DNA from: Bacillota bacterium
GTDB lineage: Bacteria > Bacillota > Clostridia > Acetivibrionales > DSM-1351
Length of the DNA stretch: 7,215 nt
Assembly: GCA_023412275.1 (NCBI GenBank)
Contig: JAEYNY010000036.1
Location: forward strand, 1-7,215
Reading direction: 5' to 3'
This document shows positions 1 to 5,738 of this stretch, one piece after another. The notes beneath the pieces were generated by a model. The model was not told the DNA's origin, searched no databases, and saw only the letters and a program-made list of their open reading frames with translations. The stretch's first letter is position 1. Each line of letters begins with the position of its first letter. The position numbers and the translations under genes were made by a program.

Positions 1-1
1 T

Positions 2-190
2 TCTTCCGTAGAGGAAACTCTTAAAGCTGGCGATAAAGTTACATTAGTTGGATTCGGAACTTTCGAAGTTAGAGAAAGAGCTGCTAGAAAAGGCAGAAAT
101 CCTCAGACTAAGGAAGAGATTACTATCCCAGCTTCCAAGGCTCCAGTATTTAAGGCTGGAAAAGGTTTAAAGGATAACGTAAACGCTTAA
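2..190 (+). CDS. hup: HU-family DNA-binding protein, C-terminal part (5' end outside window)
   Basis: This is the last 62 codons of a histone-like HU protein, a small dimeric nucleoid protein that bends and compacts DNA with little sequence preference. The reading frame is open from base 2 to a TAA at 188-190. The translation shows the HU core (VGFGTFEVRERAARKGRNP), then the tip of the DNA-binding arm (RNPQT, with the proline that intercalates into DNA in this family), and a basic end (PASKAPVFKAGKGLKDNVNA). Compared with the 92-residue B. subtilis HBsu, about 29 N-terminal residues are missing, namely the dimerisation helices and the start codon, which lie left of the window. A strong hairpin terminator follows 13 bases after the stop. 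Codon use resembles that of gdhA at the other end of the window. Identification is secure; which HU paralogue this is cannot be decided. Confidence 0.95.
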   Translation, partial: SSVEETLKAGDKVTLVGFGTFEVRERAARKGRNPQTKEEITIPASKAPVFKAGKGLKDNVNA

Positions 191-203
191 TGCTAAACTA
201 CAT

Positions 204-257
204 AAAGGGGGCTGTCATAAGGTAGAAAGCAATTTCTCTCTTACGACAGCCCCTTTT
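204..257. terminator. Shared bidirectional intrinsic terminator between HU and the aro/response-regulator operon
   Basis: Inverted repeat. Bases 204-216 pair with 245-257 (core GGGGCTGTC/GACAGCCCC, one G-T pair at 207/254, A-T pairs outside). After one A-C mismatch, 218-221 pair with 240-243. The loop is 18 nt. On the + strand the stem ends in TTTT and serves HU. On the - strand it follows the response-regulator stop (261-263) by 3 bases and ends in TTT. Position between two convergent genes and a GC-rich stem support a two-way terminator. Confidence 0.88.
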
Positions 258-260
258 GTA

Positions 261-1016
261 TTAGTTATTTTTTCTTATCTTCTCTATGATCCGGCATATA
301 ACTTGTGAGTTTGTTGGTTTTTTGGTATTTTCGTCCTCATCAATTCCTTTTTCGATGCAATTTCTTATTGCTCTCTCAACTTTTTGAACAGGGACACCGT
401 TTTTTTCTGCTATTGTCCTGTATACCCCCTTCGGTAAAGAGCCTGTTTTGCAATAATAATCAAAAGAAGCCGTTATTATATCTCTGATATAGGAATACCC
501 GGTCATGTGAGCTTTCAGGCCATATTCTCTCATATATTTTGTTGCAAGAAGTTTTAATTCGTTATCTGTTTGATTTTTTTGTTTATAATTATTTGTCGCC
601 TTATATGTATATTGACTTTTTCCAATTTGAGCCCTTTCAGAATCGGAATATAATTGCCTTACTCTAGTAGCAATAACGCTTTCGTCAAAGGGCTTAATTA
701 TGTAATAATTTGCCCCAAGATTCATAGCTCTTGAAATATAAATTTCCTGGCTTATTGCTGAAAAAATGATAAATACGGGTCTGCTTTCCTTTGTTAATGT
801 CCTGGCATATTCTAGTACACCTATGCCATCTAGCTTTGGCATAATTATGTCCAATAAAACTACATCGGGTAAATCCTTTTCTATAAGCTCAATCGCTTGA
901 TATCCATCCTGAGCTATGTTGGTTACCTCGAAGTCATCGTGCTCTTCCAAATTATCCCTTAATGTCTGTGCAGCCAACTGATTGTCGTCAGCAATTAAAA
1001 TCCTTATCTTACTCAT
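261..1016 (-). CDS. Spo0A-family response regulator (divergent paralogue, shortened C-terminal domain)
   Basis: A 251-residue cytoplasmic two-component response regulator. Residues about 1-125 form a receiver: the acidic pair D10-D11, phospho-acceptor D56 in LLDIIMP (the same number as in B. subtilis Spo0A), S86 at the switch Thr/Ser position and K108 in IIKPF are all present, so it should be phosphorylatable. After a polar Asn/Gln/Lys-rich linker (about 126-152), residues about 153-251 match the Spo0A C-terminal DNA-binding domain, with a helix-turn-helix ending in VERAIRN (213-219) and the late KPTNS motif. It is not a canonical Spo0A. The stretch corresponding to B. subtilis SRGNIDSISSLFGYTVSMTKA is replaced by a short acidic linker, and the His after VERAIR is Asn. 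The ATG at 1014-1016 was chosen over an upstream in-frame ATG (1095-1097) because the receiver begins there and AGAGG lies 4 nt upstream. It is last in the aro operon, 37 nt after aroK. The target genes and cognate kinase are unknown. Confidence 0.88.
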   Translation of the reverse strand: MSKIRILIADDNQLAAQTLRDNLEEHDDFEVTNIAQDGYQAIELIEKDLPDVVLLDIIMPKLDGIGVLEYARTLTKESRPVFIIFSAISQEIYISRAMNLGANYYIIKPFDESVIATRVRQLYSDSERAQIGKSQYTYKATNNYKQKNQTDNELKLLATKYMREYGLKAHMTGYSYIRDIITASFDYYCKTGSLPKGVYRTIAEKNGVPVQKVERAIRNCIEKGIDEDENTKKPTNSQVICRIIEKIRKNN

Positions 1017-1053
1017 TGTACCTCTTTTTACCCTTTTCTTTTTATTTATCAGT

Positions 1054-1557
1054 TTATTTTGAAGATATAATCCCAAGTATCGTCCCCGAAACGACATCAG
1101 GATCTGCAGAATCGCAATCTATAGCTACGTCTGCGTATTTTTGGTACAAAGGAACTCTATTATTGTACAACTCAAGTAAAGTTCCCGCTGTTCTGACTAA
1201 CTTTCTTGATGCATCCATTCTCTCTCTAATAATATCATACTTTGTATTCAAATATATAATAAATCCGATGCTTTTTAAATAATTCATTGAATTTTCACTA
1301 TGAACAAGGCCTCCGCCTGTTGATATTATACAAGTATCATCATTAATCGAAAGAACAGCTTCATCTTGAATTTTCATGAAATATTCAAGACCGTCTTCTT
1401 CCACTATCTGCCTGGGGGTTTTACCTGTCAATTCACAAATGAGATGGTCAGTATCAATAAAGGTGTACCCGAGTATATCCGACAATATTTTCCCAACTGT
1501 CGTTTTACCGCTACCAGGCATACCTATCAATACTATGTTTTTTCGAGATTCTATCAT
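1054..1557 (-). CDS. aroK: Shikimate kinase-family protein
   Basis: A 167-residue P-loop kinase expected to phosphorylate shikimate at the 3-OH with ATP, in the cytoplasm. Walker A is GMPGSGKT (12-19). The DxD shikimate/Mg site is present as FIDTD (D35, D37). The GGG substrate loop is at 81-83 (STGGGLV). The lid arginine is R118 (SRKLV, in place of RPLL), and the C-terminal substrate-binding arginine is R134 in NRVPLY. The usual FRxxE element is altered: it reads FMKIQ (60-64), so the shikimate-contacting Arg (R58 in the M. tuberculosis enzyme) is Met and the neighbouring Glu (E61) is Gln. The ATG (1555-1557) overlaps the aroC TGA in ATGA, which suggests translational coupling; its own SD is weak. 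The context (aroA-aroC-aroK) strongly supports shikimate-type chemistry. The altered residues leave open a modified substrate or a lineage-specific binding mode. Confidence 0.88.
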   Translation of the reverse strand: MIESRKNIVLIGMPGSGKTTVGKILSDILGYTFIDTDHLICELTGKTPRQIVEEDGLEYFMKIQDEAVLSINDDTCIISTGGGLVHSENSMNYLKSIGFIIYLNTKYDIIRERMDASRKLVRTAGTLLELYNNRVPLYQKYADVAIDCDSADPDVVSGTILGIISSK

Positions 1558-2732
1558 AGTTTATCCAACCTGTTATCCATATCAGTTATACCCCTGCTTC
1601 CAGAGGCCATCAGTATACTATCTACCAGTGCCATTCTAACCATGGCTTCACAAATAGGGTATATTCTCGGTACAAGTGAAGGGTCACTTCTCGATGCAAA
1701 TTTATGGGTAACCGGTTCAAGAGTTGATACATTCACTGTCAGTTGATCCTTTAAAATGGTTGGTGTTGGTTTAACAGCAACACGTATTCTTATTTCTTCA
1801 CCGTTTGATATTCCTCCCAGCATACCACCTGCTCTGTTTGTTTTAAATCTGATTCGTCCCGTCTCCTCGTCGTAATAAGGGGTGTCATTACATTCCGAGC
1901 CCTTTTTGGATGCTACTCCAAAACCGTCTCCTATCTCAATTCCTTTGACACCTCCAATAGACATAATCCCATGTGCAATTGTAGCGCTTAACTTATCAAA
2001 AACAGGCTCGCCAAGTCCTGCAGGTACTCCCTTTGCTATAATCTCCACAGCACCTCCGCAGGAATCCCCTTCCTTTTTCACCTGAAGCAAATCATCAATC
2101 ATTAGCTTTGCAATAGCTGGATCTGGACAATTTATCTCATTTGCCCTGTAATTCTGTTTGGCAATTTCATATGAAAACGGTCCTGCTTTTATACCATGAG
2201 ACTCAACTGTGAAGGCTATTACGTCAATTCCCATACTATCTAGAATTATTTTTGCTATAGCCCCTCCTGCTACTCTTGCAACTGTTTCACGTGCTGATGC
2301 CCTTCCTGCTCCAAGATAGTCGGAATGTTCACCGTATTTTTTATAATAGGTATACGCTGCCTGTCCGGGTCTTAACAAATCTTTATTACCTTTGTGCTGT
2401 TCTATATGGTAATCTCCTATATCACTGCTTGGGATAATCATACACACAGGTGCACCTGTTGTTCTGTCATCCTGCATCACTCCAGAAAAGATATAGACCT
2501 TATCAGCTTCTGATCTTGGAGTATGAAGCTGGGACTGTCCCGGTTTTCTTTTATCCAATTCTTCCTGTATAATCTGAGAAGTTACTTTCAGCCCTGCCGG
2601 AACACCGTCAACTATTACTGCCAATCCGCCCCACAGTTCAGGCGGAATATCCGGATTCTTTCTGAAAGCTCCTGAATAGGATTCCCCGCATGTCGTAACC
2701 CTGAATAACCTTCCAAATGTATTTCCTAACAT
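1554..2732 (-). CDS. aroC: Chorismate synthase-family protein lacking both conserved catalytic histidines
   Basis: A 392-residue protein of the FMN-dependent chorismate synthase family, which converts EPSP to chorismate by 1,4-elimination of phosphate. It starts MLGNTFGRLFRVTT. Clear family blocks are RKPGQS and PRSEAD (about 62-77), GAGRASARET (141-150, second family signature intact), GDSCGG, the run EPVFDKL to KGIEIGDGFG, RAGGMLGGISNG, and RSDPS...EAM near the C terminus (third signature intact). The first signature is broken: GESHG reads GESYS, so the histidine is Y19, followed by about 14 extra residues (24-36, RKNPDIPPELWGG) before the VDG block. The second conserved histidine (PGHAD) is Q124 in PGQAA, and RDYRGGGR reads SDYLGAGR. 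The start at 2730-2732 has GGAGG 5 nt upstream; the ATG at 2742-2744 is part of that SD. The gene lies 35 nt after aroA and overlaps aroK. The family is certain; whether it makes ordinary chorismate is not. Confidence 0.9.
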   Translation of the reverse strand: MLGNTFGRLFRVTTCGESYSGAFRKNPDIPPELWGGLAVIVDGVPAGLKVTSQIIQEELDKRKPGQSQLHTPRSEADKVYIFSGVMQDDRTTGAPVCMIIPSSDIGDYHIEQHKGNKDLLRPGQAAYTYYKKYGEHSDYLGAGRASARETVARVAGGAIAKIILDSMGIDVIAFTVESHGIKAGPFSYEIAKQNYRANEINCPDPAIAKLMIDDLLQVKKEGDSCGGAVEIIAKGVPAGLGEPVFDKLSATIAHGIMSIGGVKGIEIGDGFGVASKKGSECNDTPYYDEETGRIRFKTNRAGGMLGGISNGEEIRIRVAVKPTPTILKDQLTVNVSTLEPVTHKFASRSDPSLVPRIYPICEAMVRMALVDSILMASGSRGITDMDNRLDKL

Positions 2733-2737
2733 ATAAA

Positions 2738-2742
2738 CCTCC
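2738..2742 (-). promoter_or_regulatory. aroC ribosome binding site (decides start)
   Basis: On the - strand GGAGG (2742 to 2738) stands 5 nt before the ATG at 2730-2732. A competing in-frame ATG (2742-2744) shares a G with this element and has no SD of its own, so translation should begin at MLGNTF. Confidence 0.85.
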
Positions 2743-2746
2743 ATAT

Positions 2747-2762
2747 GCCGCTAATCAGCGGC
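2747..2762. repeat. Short perfect inverted repeat in the aroA-aroC gap
   Basis: GCCGCT (2747-2752) and AGCGGC (2757-2762) form a 6-bp perfect, GC-rich hairpin with a 4-nt loop. It sits between the aroA stop and the aroC SD, which begins 4 nt beyond it. There is no T-tract, so it is not a terminator. It could stabilise or space the message, or modulate aroC initiation. Confidence 0.5.
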
Positions 2763-2767
2763 TGTAA

Positions 2768-4036
2768 TTATATTAATTGAATTTTTCCGCCACAGCTTTT
2801 TACCGATTCAACAAAACCGGGATATGTAACATTCATTGCCTCTGCTGTATCAATAATGGTTTCTCCATCGCAATTCAATCCTGCTATCGCCAAGGACATT
2901 ACTACTCTGTGGTCATCGTGGCCTTTTACGGATGTTCCGCGTAATTTACTTTCACGTATAATCAAACCATCCGGTAGCTCGGATATGTCAGCCCCCATTT
3001 TAGTAAGCTCTGAACACATTACGCTTATTCTGTCGGTCTCCTTTAGTCTTGCCTGAGGAACATTGACCAGTCTGGTTTCACCTTTTGCAAAACAGGCTGC
3101 TACAGCCATTGCAGGAAGAGCATCCGGTATAGAATTCATATCAATTTCTCTCCCCTTAAGACTCTTTCCTTTTATTTTTATTTTTTTATCATCATATTTT
3201 ATATCCGCACCCATATCCTGAAGTATACCAAGAACAGCTTTATCTCCCTGAGGGTCGGACATGTCAAGGTTTGTCAGAATCAACTCGTTACCAGATATTG
3301 CCGCTTGTACCATAAAGAAGGTTGCGGTGGAGAAATCTCCGGGAATGGTACATTCAAAAGGCTTGTATTGCTGGCCTCCCGGAATTAAGAATTCTTTCAT
3401 TGAATTGTGTGAATATTTGATGCCCAACTTGTCCAACCACCATAAAGTAATTTCTACGTAAGGTATTTCATTTAGACGTGTAATTTTAACATGGGTATCC
3501 TTTTCAAGCAGCGGAGCATTTAACAAAATAGAGGACAGGTATTGTGACGTGACAGAATCAAGTTCCGTAAAACCTCCTGTCGCCCTTCCTTTAATAACTA
3601 CAGGCGCTGATTCATTTCCCTTGGTTGTAAACGCTGTACCACCCAGATTATTTATGGCTTTTACCAAAGGCCCAATCTGCCTTTTACGAATCTGATAATC
3701 TCCTGTAAAAACAGTATGCCCTTCAACAAGAGCAGCAGTCATAAGACCAAGCCTGAGGCTTGTTCCTGAATTGCCTACATCAATAACATTTTCCGGAACC
3801 TGTGGATATGCTCCAATTCCATTAACCCTATAACTTTCTTCAATAAAGTCATATGTAGAGCCAAAAGCCCTGCATACATTTGCTGCAGAAACTGCATCTG
3901 ATGAAAGCAAAGGATTTCTAATAATACTTGTACCTTTTGCCAACCCTGCCAGAAATAATGATCTTATAGTGTGGGACTTTGATCCGGGTATGTTTATATT
4001 ACCCGAAAGATCTGATTTTTGTACCTTTAAAAACAT
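2768..4036 (-). CDS. aroA: EPSP synthase-family protein (3-phosphoshikimate 1-carboxyvinyltransferase), divergent
   Basis: A 422-residue enolpyruvyl transferase of the EPSP synthase family, expected to join phosphoenolpyruvate to shikimate 3-phosphate in the cytoplasm. Length is normal for the family. Recognisable active-site elements in order: PGSKSHTIR (K20, S21, R25), GNSGTSLR (88-95), KRQIGPL (R119), TSQYLSS (163-169), IPYVEIT (Y193), IPGDFST, IPDA (catalytic D305), RLKETDR (K332, E333, R336) and DDHR (R377). Deviations from the E. coli enzyme are NAGTAMRP to NSGTSLRL, RPI to RQI, the phosphate-contacting S197 position to Glu, and K411 to Val. Some of these vary between known EPSPS classes. 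The ATG at 4034-4036 has AGGTGA 5 nt upstream; a GTG at 4043-4045 lies inside that SD and was rejected. It is probably the first gene of the aroA-aroC-aroK-regulator operon. Function as EPSP synthase is likely but not proven from sequence. Confidence 0.9.
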   Translation of the reverse strand: MFLKVQKSDLSGNINIPGSKSHTIRSLFLAGLAKGTSIIRNPLLSSDAVSAANVCRAFGSTYDFIEESYRVNGIGAYPQVPENVIDVGNSGTSLRLGLMTAALVEGHTVFTGDYQIRKRQIGPLVKAINNLGGTAFTTKGNESAPVVIKGRATGGFTELDSVTSQYLSSILLNAPLLEKDTHVKITRLNEIPYVEITLWWLDKLGIKYSHNSMKEFLIPGGQQYKPFECTIPGDFSTATFFMVQAAISGNELILTNLDMSDPQGDKAVLGILQDMGADIKYDDKKIKIKGKSLKGREIDMNSIPDALPAMAVAACFAKGETRLVNVPQARLKETDRISVMCSELTKMGADISELPDGLIIRESKLRGTSVKGHDDHRVVMSLAIAGLNCDGETIIDTAEAMNVTYPGFVESVKSCGGKIQLI

Positions 4037-4041
4037 AAAAT

Positions 4042-4047
4042 TCACCT
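4042..4047 (-). promoter_or_regulatory. aroA ribosome binding site (decides start)
   Basis: AGGTGA on the - strand (4047 to 4042), 5 nt before the ATG at 4034-4036. The alternative GTG start (4043-4045) is embedded in this SD, so the first residues should be MFLKVQKS. Confidence 0.7.
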
Positions 4048-4107
4048 ACCATATTACCGTATTTTTTTACTTGCAAGTTTACCGTGCTACATTATTCCTA
4101 CATTACT

Positions 4108-4137
4108 ATGTTATCTAATTAGGCTAAGTCTCGTCAA
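4108..4137 (-). promoter_or_regulatory. Candidate promoter of the aro operon
   Basis: On the - strand TTGACG (4137 to 4132, 5 of 6 to the -35 consensus) is followed after 18 nt by TAACAT (4113 to 4108, 4 of 6 to the -10). Transcription would start near 4101, giving a leader of about 65 nt before aroA. The -35 lies in the loop of the hairpin at 4120-4152. An alternative -10, GATAAC, sits at a 16-nt spacing. The case rests only on consensus match and position. Confidence 0.4.
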
Positions 4138-4152
4138 CCGATACTTAGCCTA
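4120..4152. terminator. Hairpin downstream of the RNA methyltransferase gene (weak terminator candidate)
   Basis: Bases 4120-4129 (TAGGCTAAGT) pair perfectly with 4143-4152 (10 bp, 13-nt loop), starting 20 nt beyond the methyltransferase stop in the - direction. In that direction the hairpin is followed by TAATTAGATA rather than a T-run, so termination may be partial. The T-rich flank (ATTTTGTTT) is on the + side, where no gene needs it. Some read-through into the aro operon is therefore possible. Confidence 0.5.
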
Positions 4153-4172
4153 TTTTGTTTGAAATATATAAA

Positions 4173-5327
4173 TTATTGCTGTGTATTGATTATTTGTTTC
4201 GGTGGAGGAGGTCCAAAAAACTGGTAATAGTTGCAAAGAAGTCTGCCATTATATAATTTGCGTTTTTTATCTGCCCTTTTGCCAAATAGTTTTTCAAACT
4301 CCATGTTGGAGGTAATTACATAGTAAGACCAGGTATCCAGCTTTTTAAACACTTTACCCATTTCTCTATAAAGGTTTTCTACATCTTCCCTTTCTCCTAG
4401 CCTCTCACCATAGGGAGGATTACATATAATAATCCCGTATTTGTATCTGGAGCTTATATCAGACATGGGAAGTCTCTGAAGATGTATGGCATCCTCAACA
4501 CCGGCTTTTTTTGCATGGTACCTTGCAAGGCTCATGGCATCTTCATCTATATCCGAACCGTGAATTCTAAGTTCCTGATCCTCCACCATCATATCATATG
4601 CCTCGTCCCGAGCATCATCCCACAGTTTTTGGGGAATTGACGGCCACTTCTCAGCATCAAATTCACGGCCCAAGCCCGGCGCAATATTCCTTCCTATCAT
4701 AGCAGCTTCGATGGGGATAGTCCCGCTTCCGCAAAAAGGATCCAACAGAATCCTATCCTTATTCCAATGACTTACCAGAATCATGGCACAAGCAAGAGTC
4801 TCCTTCAGAGGAGCACCTCCTACCAGCTTTCTATAGCCTCTCTTATGAAGTCCTGCTCCGCTTGTATCTATTGTAAGAGTAACTATGTCTTTTAGTAATG
4901 CTACTTCTATTCTATATCTGGGGCCGTTTTCTTCAAACCATTCACATTTGTATTTTTGTTTGAGCTTTTCAACAACTGCTTTTTTTACTATAGCCTGACA
5001 ATCGGGGACACTGAAAAGTTTCGAATCGATTGACTTTCCTTCAACCGGAAATTCCGCATCAATTGGGATTATTTCATCCCATGGTAAGGCTTTCGTTTGT
5101 TCGAACAGTTCTTCGAAACTCAGGGCTTTGAACTCACCCATTTTAAGTAAAATACGATCTGCAGTCCTCATCCATAAATTTGTTCTGCAAATGGCCGATT
5201 CATCCCCTGAAAAAGTAACCTTTCCATTTTCTACTTTCTGTTCAAAATATCCGAGTTTTTTTAATTCTCTTGCGGTTATAGCTTCTATTCCAAATGCAGA
5301 TGTAGCAATAAGTTGTAATTTGCTCAT
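4173..5327 (-). CDS. THUMP-domain class I RNA methyltransferase, RlmL/YpsC type
   Basis: A 384-residue SAM-dependent methyltransferase that probably modifies 23S rRNA; by homology to the N-terminal half of E. coli RlmL it would make N2-methylguanosine. The N-terminal segment (LIATSAFGIEAITARELKKLG) is the typical start of the family. A THUMP RNA-binding domain occupies about residues 55-155. The Rossmann methyltransferase follows: DPFCGSGT (196-203) is the SAM-binding loop, GSDID (257-261) carries the acidic residue for the SAM ribose, and NPPYGERL (303-310) is the catalytic motif for exocyclic amino methylation. The C terminus ends in a short proline stretch (FGPPPP). The ATG at 5325-5327 (SD AAAGG, 7 nt) matches the family start. 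An ATG 15 nt upstream (5340-5342, AAGGA 7 nt ahead) would add five residues (MKGKK) and cannot be excluded. The gene is probably transcribed alone, with possible read-through into aroA. The exact target base is not determinable from sequence. Confidence 0.9.
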   Translation of the reverse strand: MSKLQLIATSAFGIEAITARELKKLGYFEQKVENGKVTFSGDESAICRTNLWMRTADRILLKMGEFKALSFEELFEQTKALPWDEIIPIDAEFPVEGKSIDSKLFSVPDCQAIVKKAVVEKLKQKYKCEWFEENGPRYRIEVALLKDIVTLTIDTSGAGLHKRGYRKLVGGAPLKETLACAMILVSHWNKDRILLDPFCGSGTIPIEAAMIGRNIAPGLGREFDAEKWPSIPQKLWDDARDEAYDMMVEDQELRIHGSDIDEDAMSLARYHAKKAGVEDAIHLQRLPMSDISSRYKYGIIICNPPYGERLGEREDVENLYREMGKVFKKLDTWSYYVITSNMEFEKLFGKRADKKRKLYNGRLLCNYYQFFGPPPPKQIINTQQ

Positions 5328-5383
5328 TTTTTTACCTTTCATCAAAAATTCCTTGAGATTTTATTACAAAAATAAGTAATATT

Positions 5384-5412
5384 ATTATAACCTTACGAAG
5401 GATTATTAACAA
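5384..5412 (-). promoter_or_regulatory. Candidate sigma-A promoter of the RNA methyltransferase gene
   Basis: On the - strand TTGTTA (5412 to 5407) and a perfect TATAAT (5389 to 5384) are separated by 17 nt. The start of transcription would be near 5377, about 50 nt before the ATG at 5325-5327. The -10 match and spacing are ideal, but the region is very AT-rich, so chance matches are common. Confidence 0.55.
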
Positions 5413-5473
5413 CATTATTTACCACATGCCAACCTCTGAAGTGCCCTATTATACGGTATATAAAAAAGCACAC

Positions 5474-5497
5474 ATAATATGTAAAATAATATGCAAA
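5474..5497. repeat. Two tandem 12-bp units
   Basis: ATAATATGTAAA (5474-5485) is followed directly by ATAATATGCAAA (5486-5497), identical at 11 of 12 positions. A degenerate partial third copy (ATAA-ATG) runs to 5504. It is AT-rich, so it may be slippage or a pair of protein-binding sites. Confidence 0.6.
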
Positions 5498-5647
5498 ATA
5501 AATGACACTGATTTCGCGACTGCTTGCAATTATTAGTTTTTTTCTTTATCACTTCATCGTATGTGAAAATTTAACTTCTCACACTAAAGCCCCTTATTTC
5601 AGTAGTTTCAAGCATATCCTTTTTTTGGTGCTATTATTTTATTAATT

Positions 5648-5661
5648 AAAATTGCAATTTT
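5648..5661. promoter_or_regulatory. 14-bp palindrome upstream of the gdhA promoter (possible operator)
   Basis: AAAATTGCAATTTT is a perfect palindrome that ends 12 nt before the candidate gdhA -35. Its core TTGCAATT also occurs at 5524-5531. The position and dyad symmetry fit an activator or repressor site; the protein is unknown. Confidence 0.4.
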
Positions 5662-5673
5662 CACTTTTTGCTC

Positions 5674-5702
5674 TTGCATAATAAATGGCCTGATGATATA
5701 AT
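5674..5702 (+). promoter_or_regulatory. Candidate gdhA promoter
   Basis: TTGCAT (5674-5679), a 17-nt spacer, and a perfect TATAAT (5697-5702). Transcription would begin near 5709, leaving an untranslated leader of about 195 nt. The -35 is poor beyond TTG, which would fit a promoter helped by an activator. Confidence 0.55.
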
Positions 5703-5738
5703 ATGAAAGGCGAAAAAAGTTAATAATTGGTGTACAAC

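Larger units (their letters stand above)
5413..5673. other. AT-rich divergent intergenic region, no gene seen
   Basis: No reading frame of credible length or with an SD was found on either strand, and no tRNA-like or rRNA-like structure. The stretch holds a short tandem repeat (5474-5497), a near-palindrome TATACGGTATA (5450-5460), a loose inverted repeat TGTGA/TCACA (5562-5566 and 5579-5583), and a palindrome (5648-5661). With the promoters on each side it is best read as the upstream control region of gdhA and the methyltransferase gene. Confidence 0.6.

Noticed and set aside
305..487. 60-codon + strand frame opposite the Spo0A-like gene
   Set aside because: Low-complexity hydrophobic translation, antisense to the DNA-binding domain, no SD.
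1017..1097. N-terminal extension of the Spo0A-like protein by 27 residues from the ATG at 1095-1097
   Set aside because: It would overlap the end of aroK, has no similarity to receivers, and the ATG at 1014-1016 has an SD and matches the family start.
1366..1746. 126-codon open frame on the + strand across the aroK-aroC junction
   Set aside because: Antisense to two clearly coding genes, with no SD and no family resemblance.
5562..5583. TGTGA and TCACA half sites resembling a CRP-type operator
   Set aside because: The half sites are 12 nt apart instead of 6, and the match is no better than chance in this AT-rich DNA.
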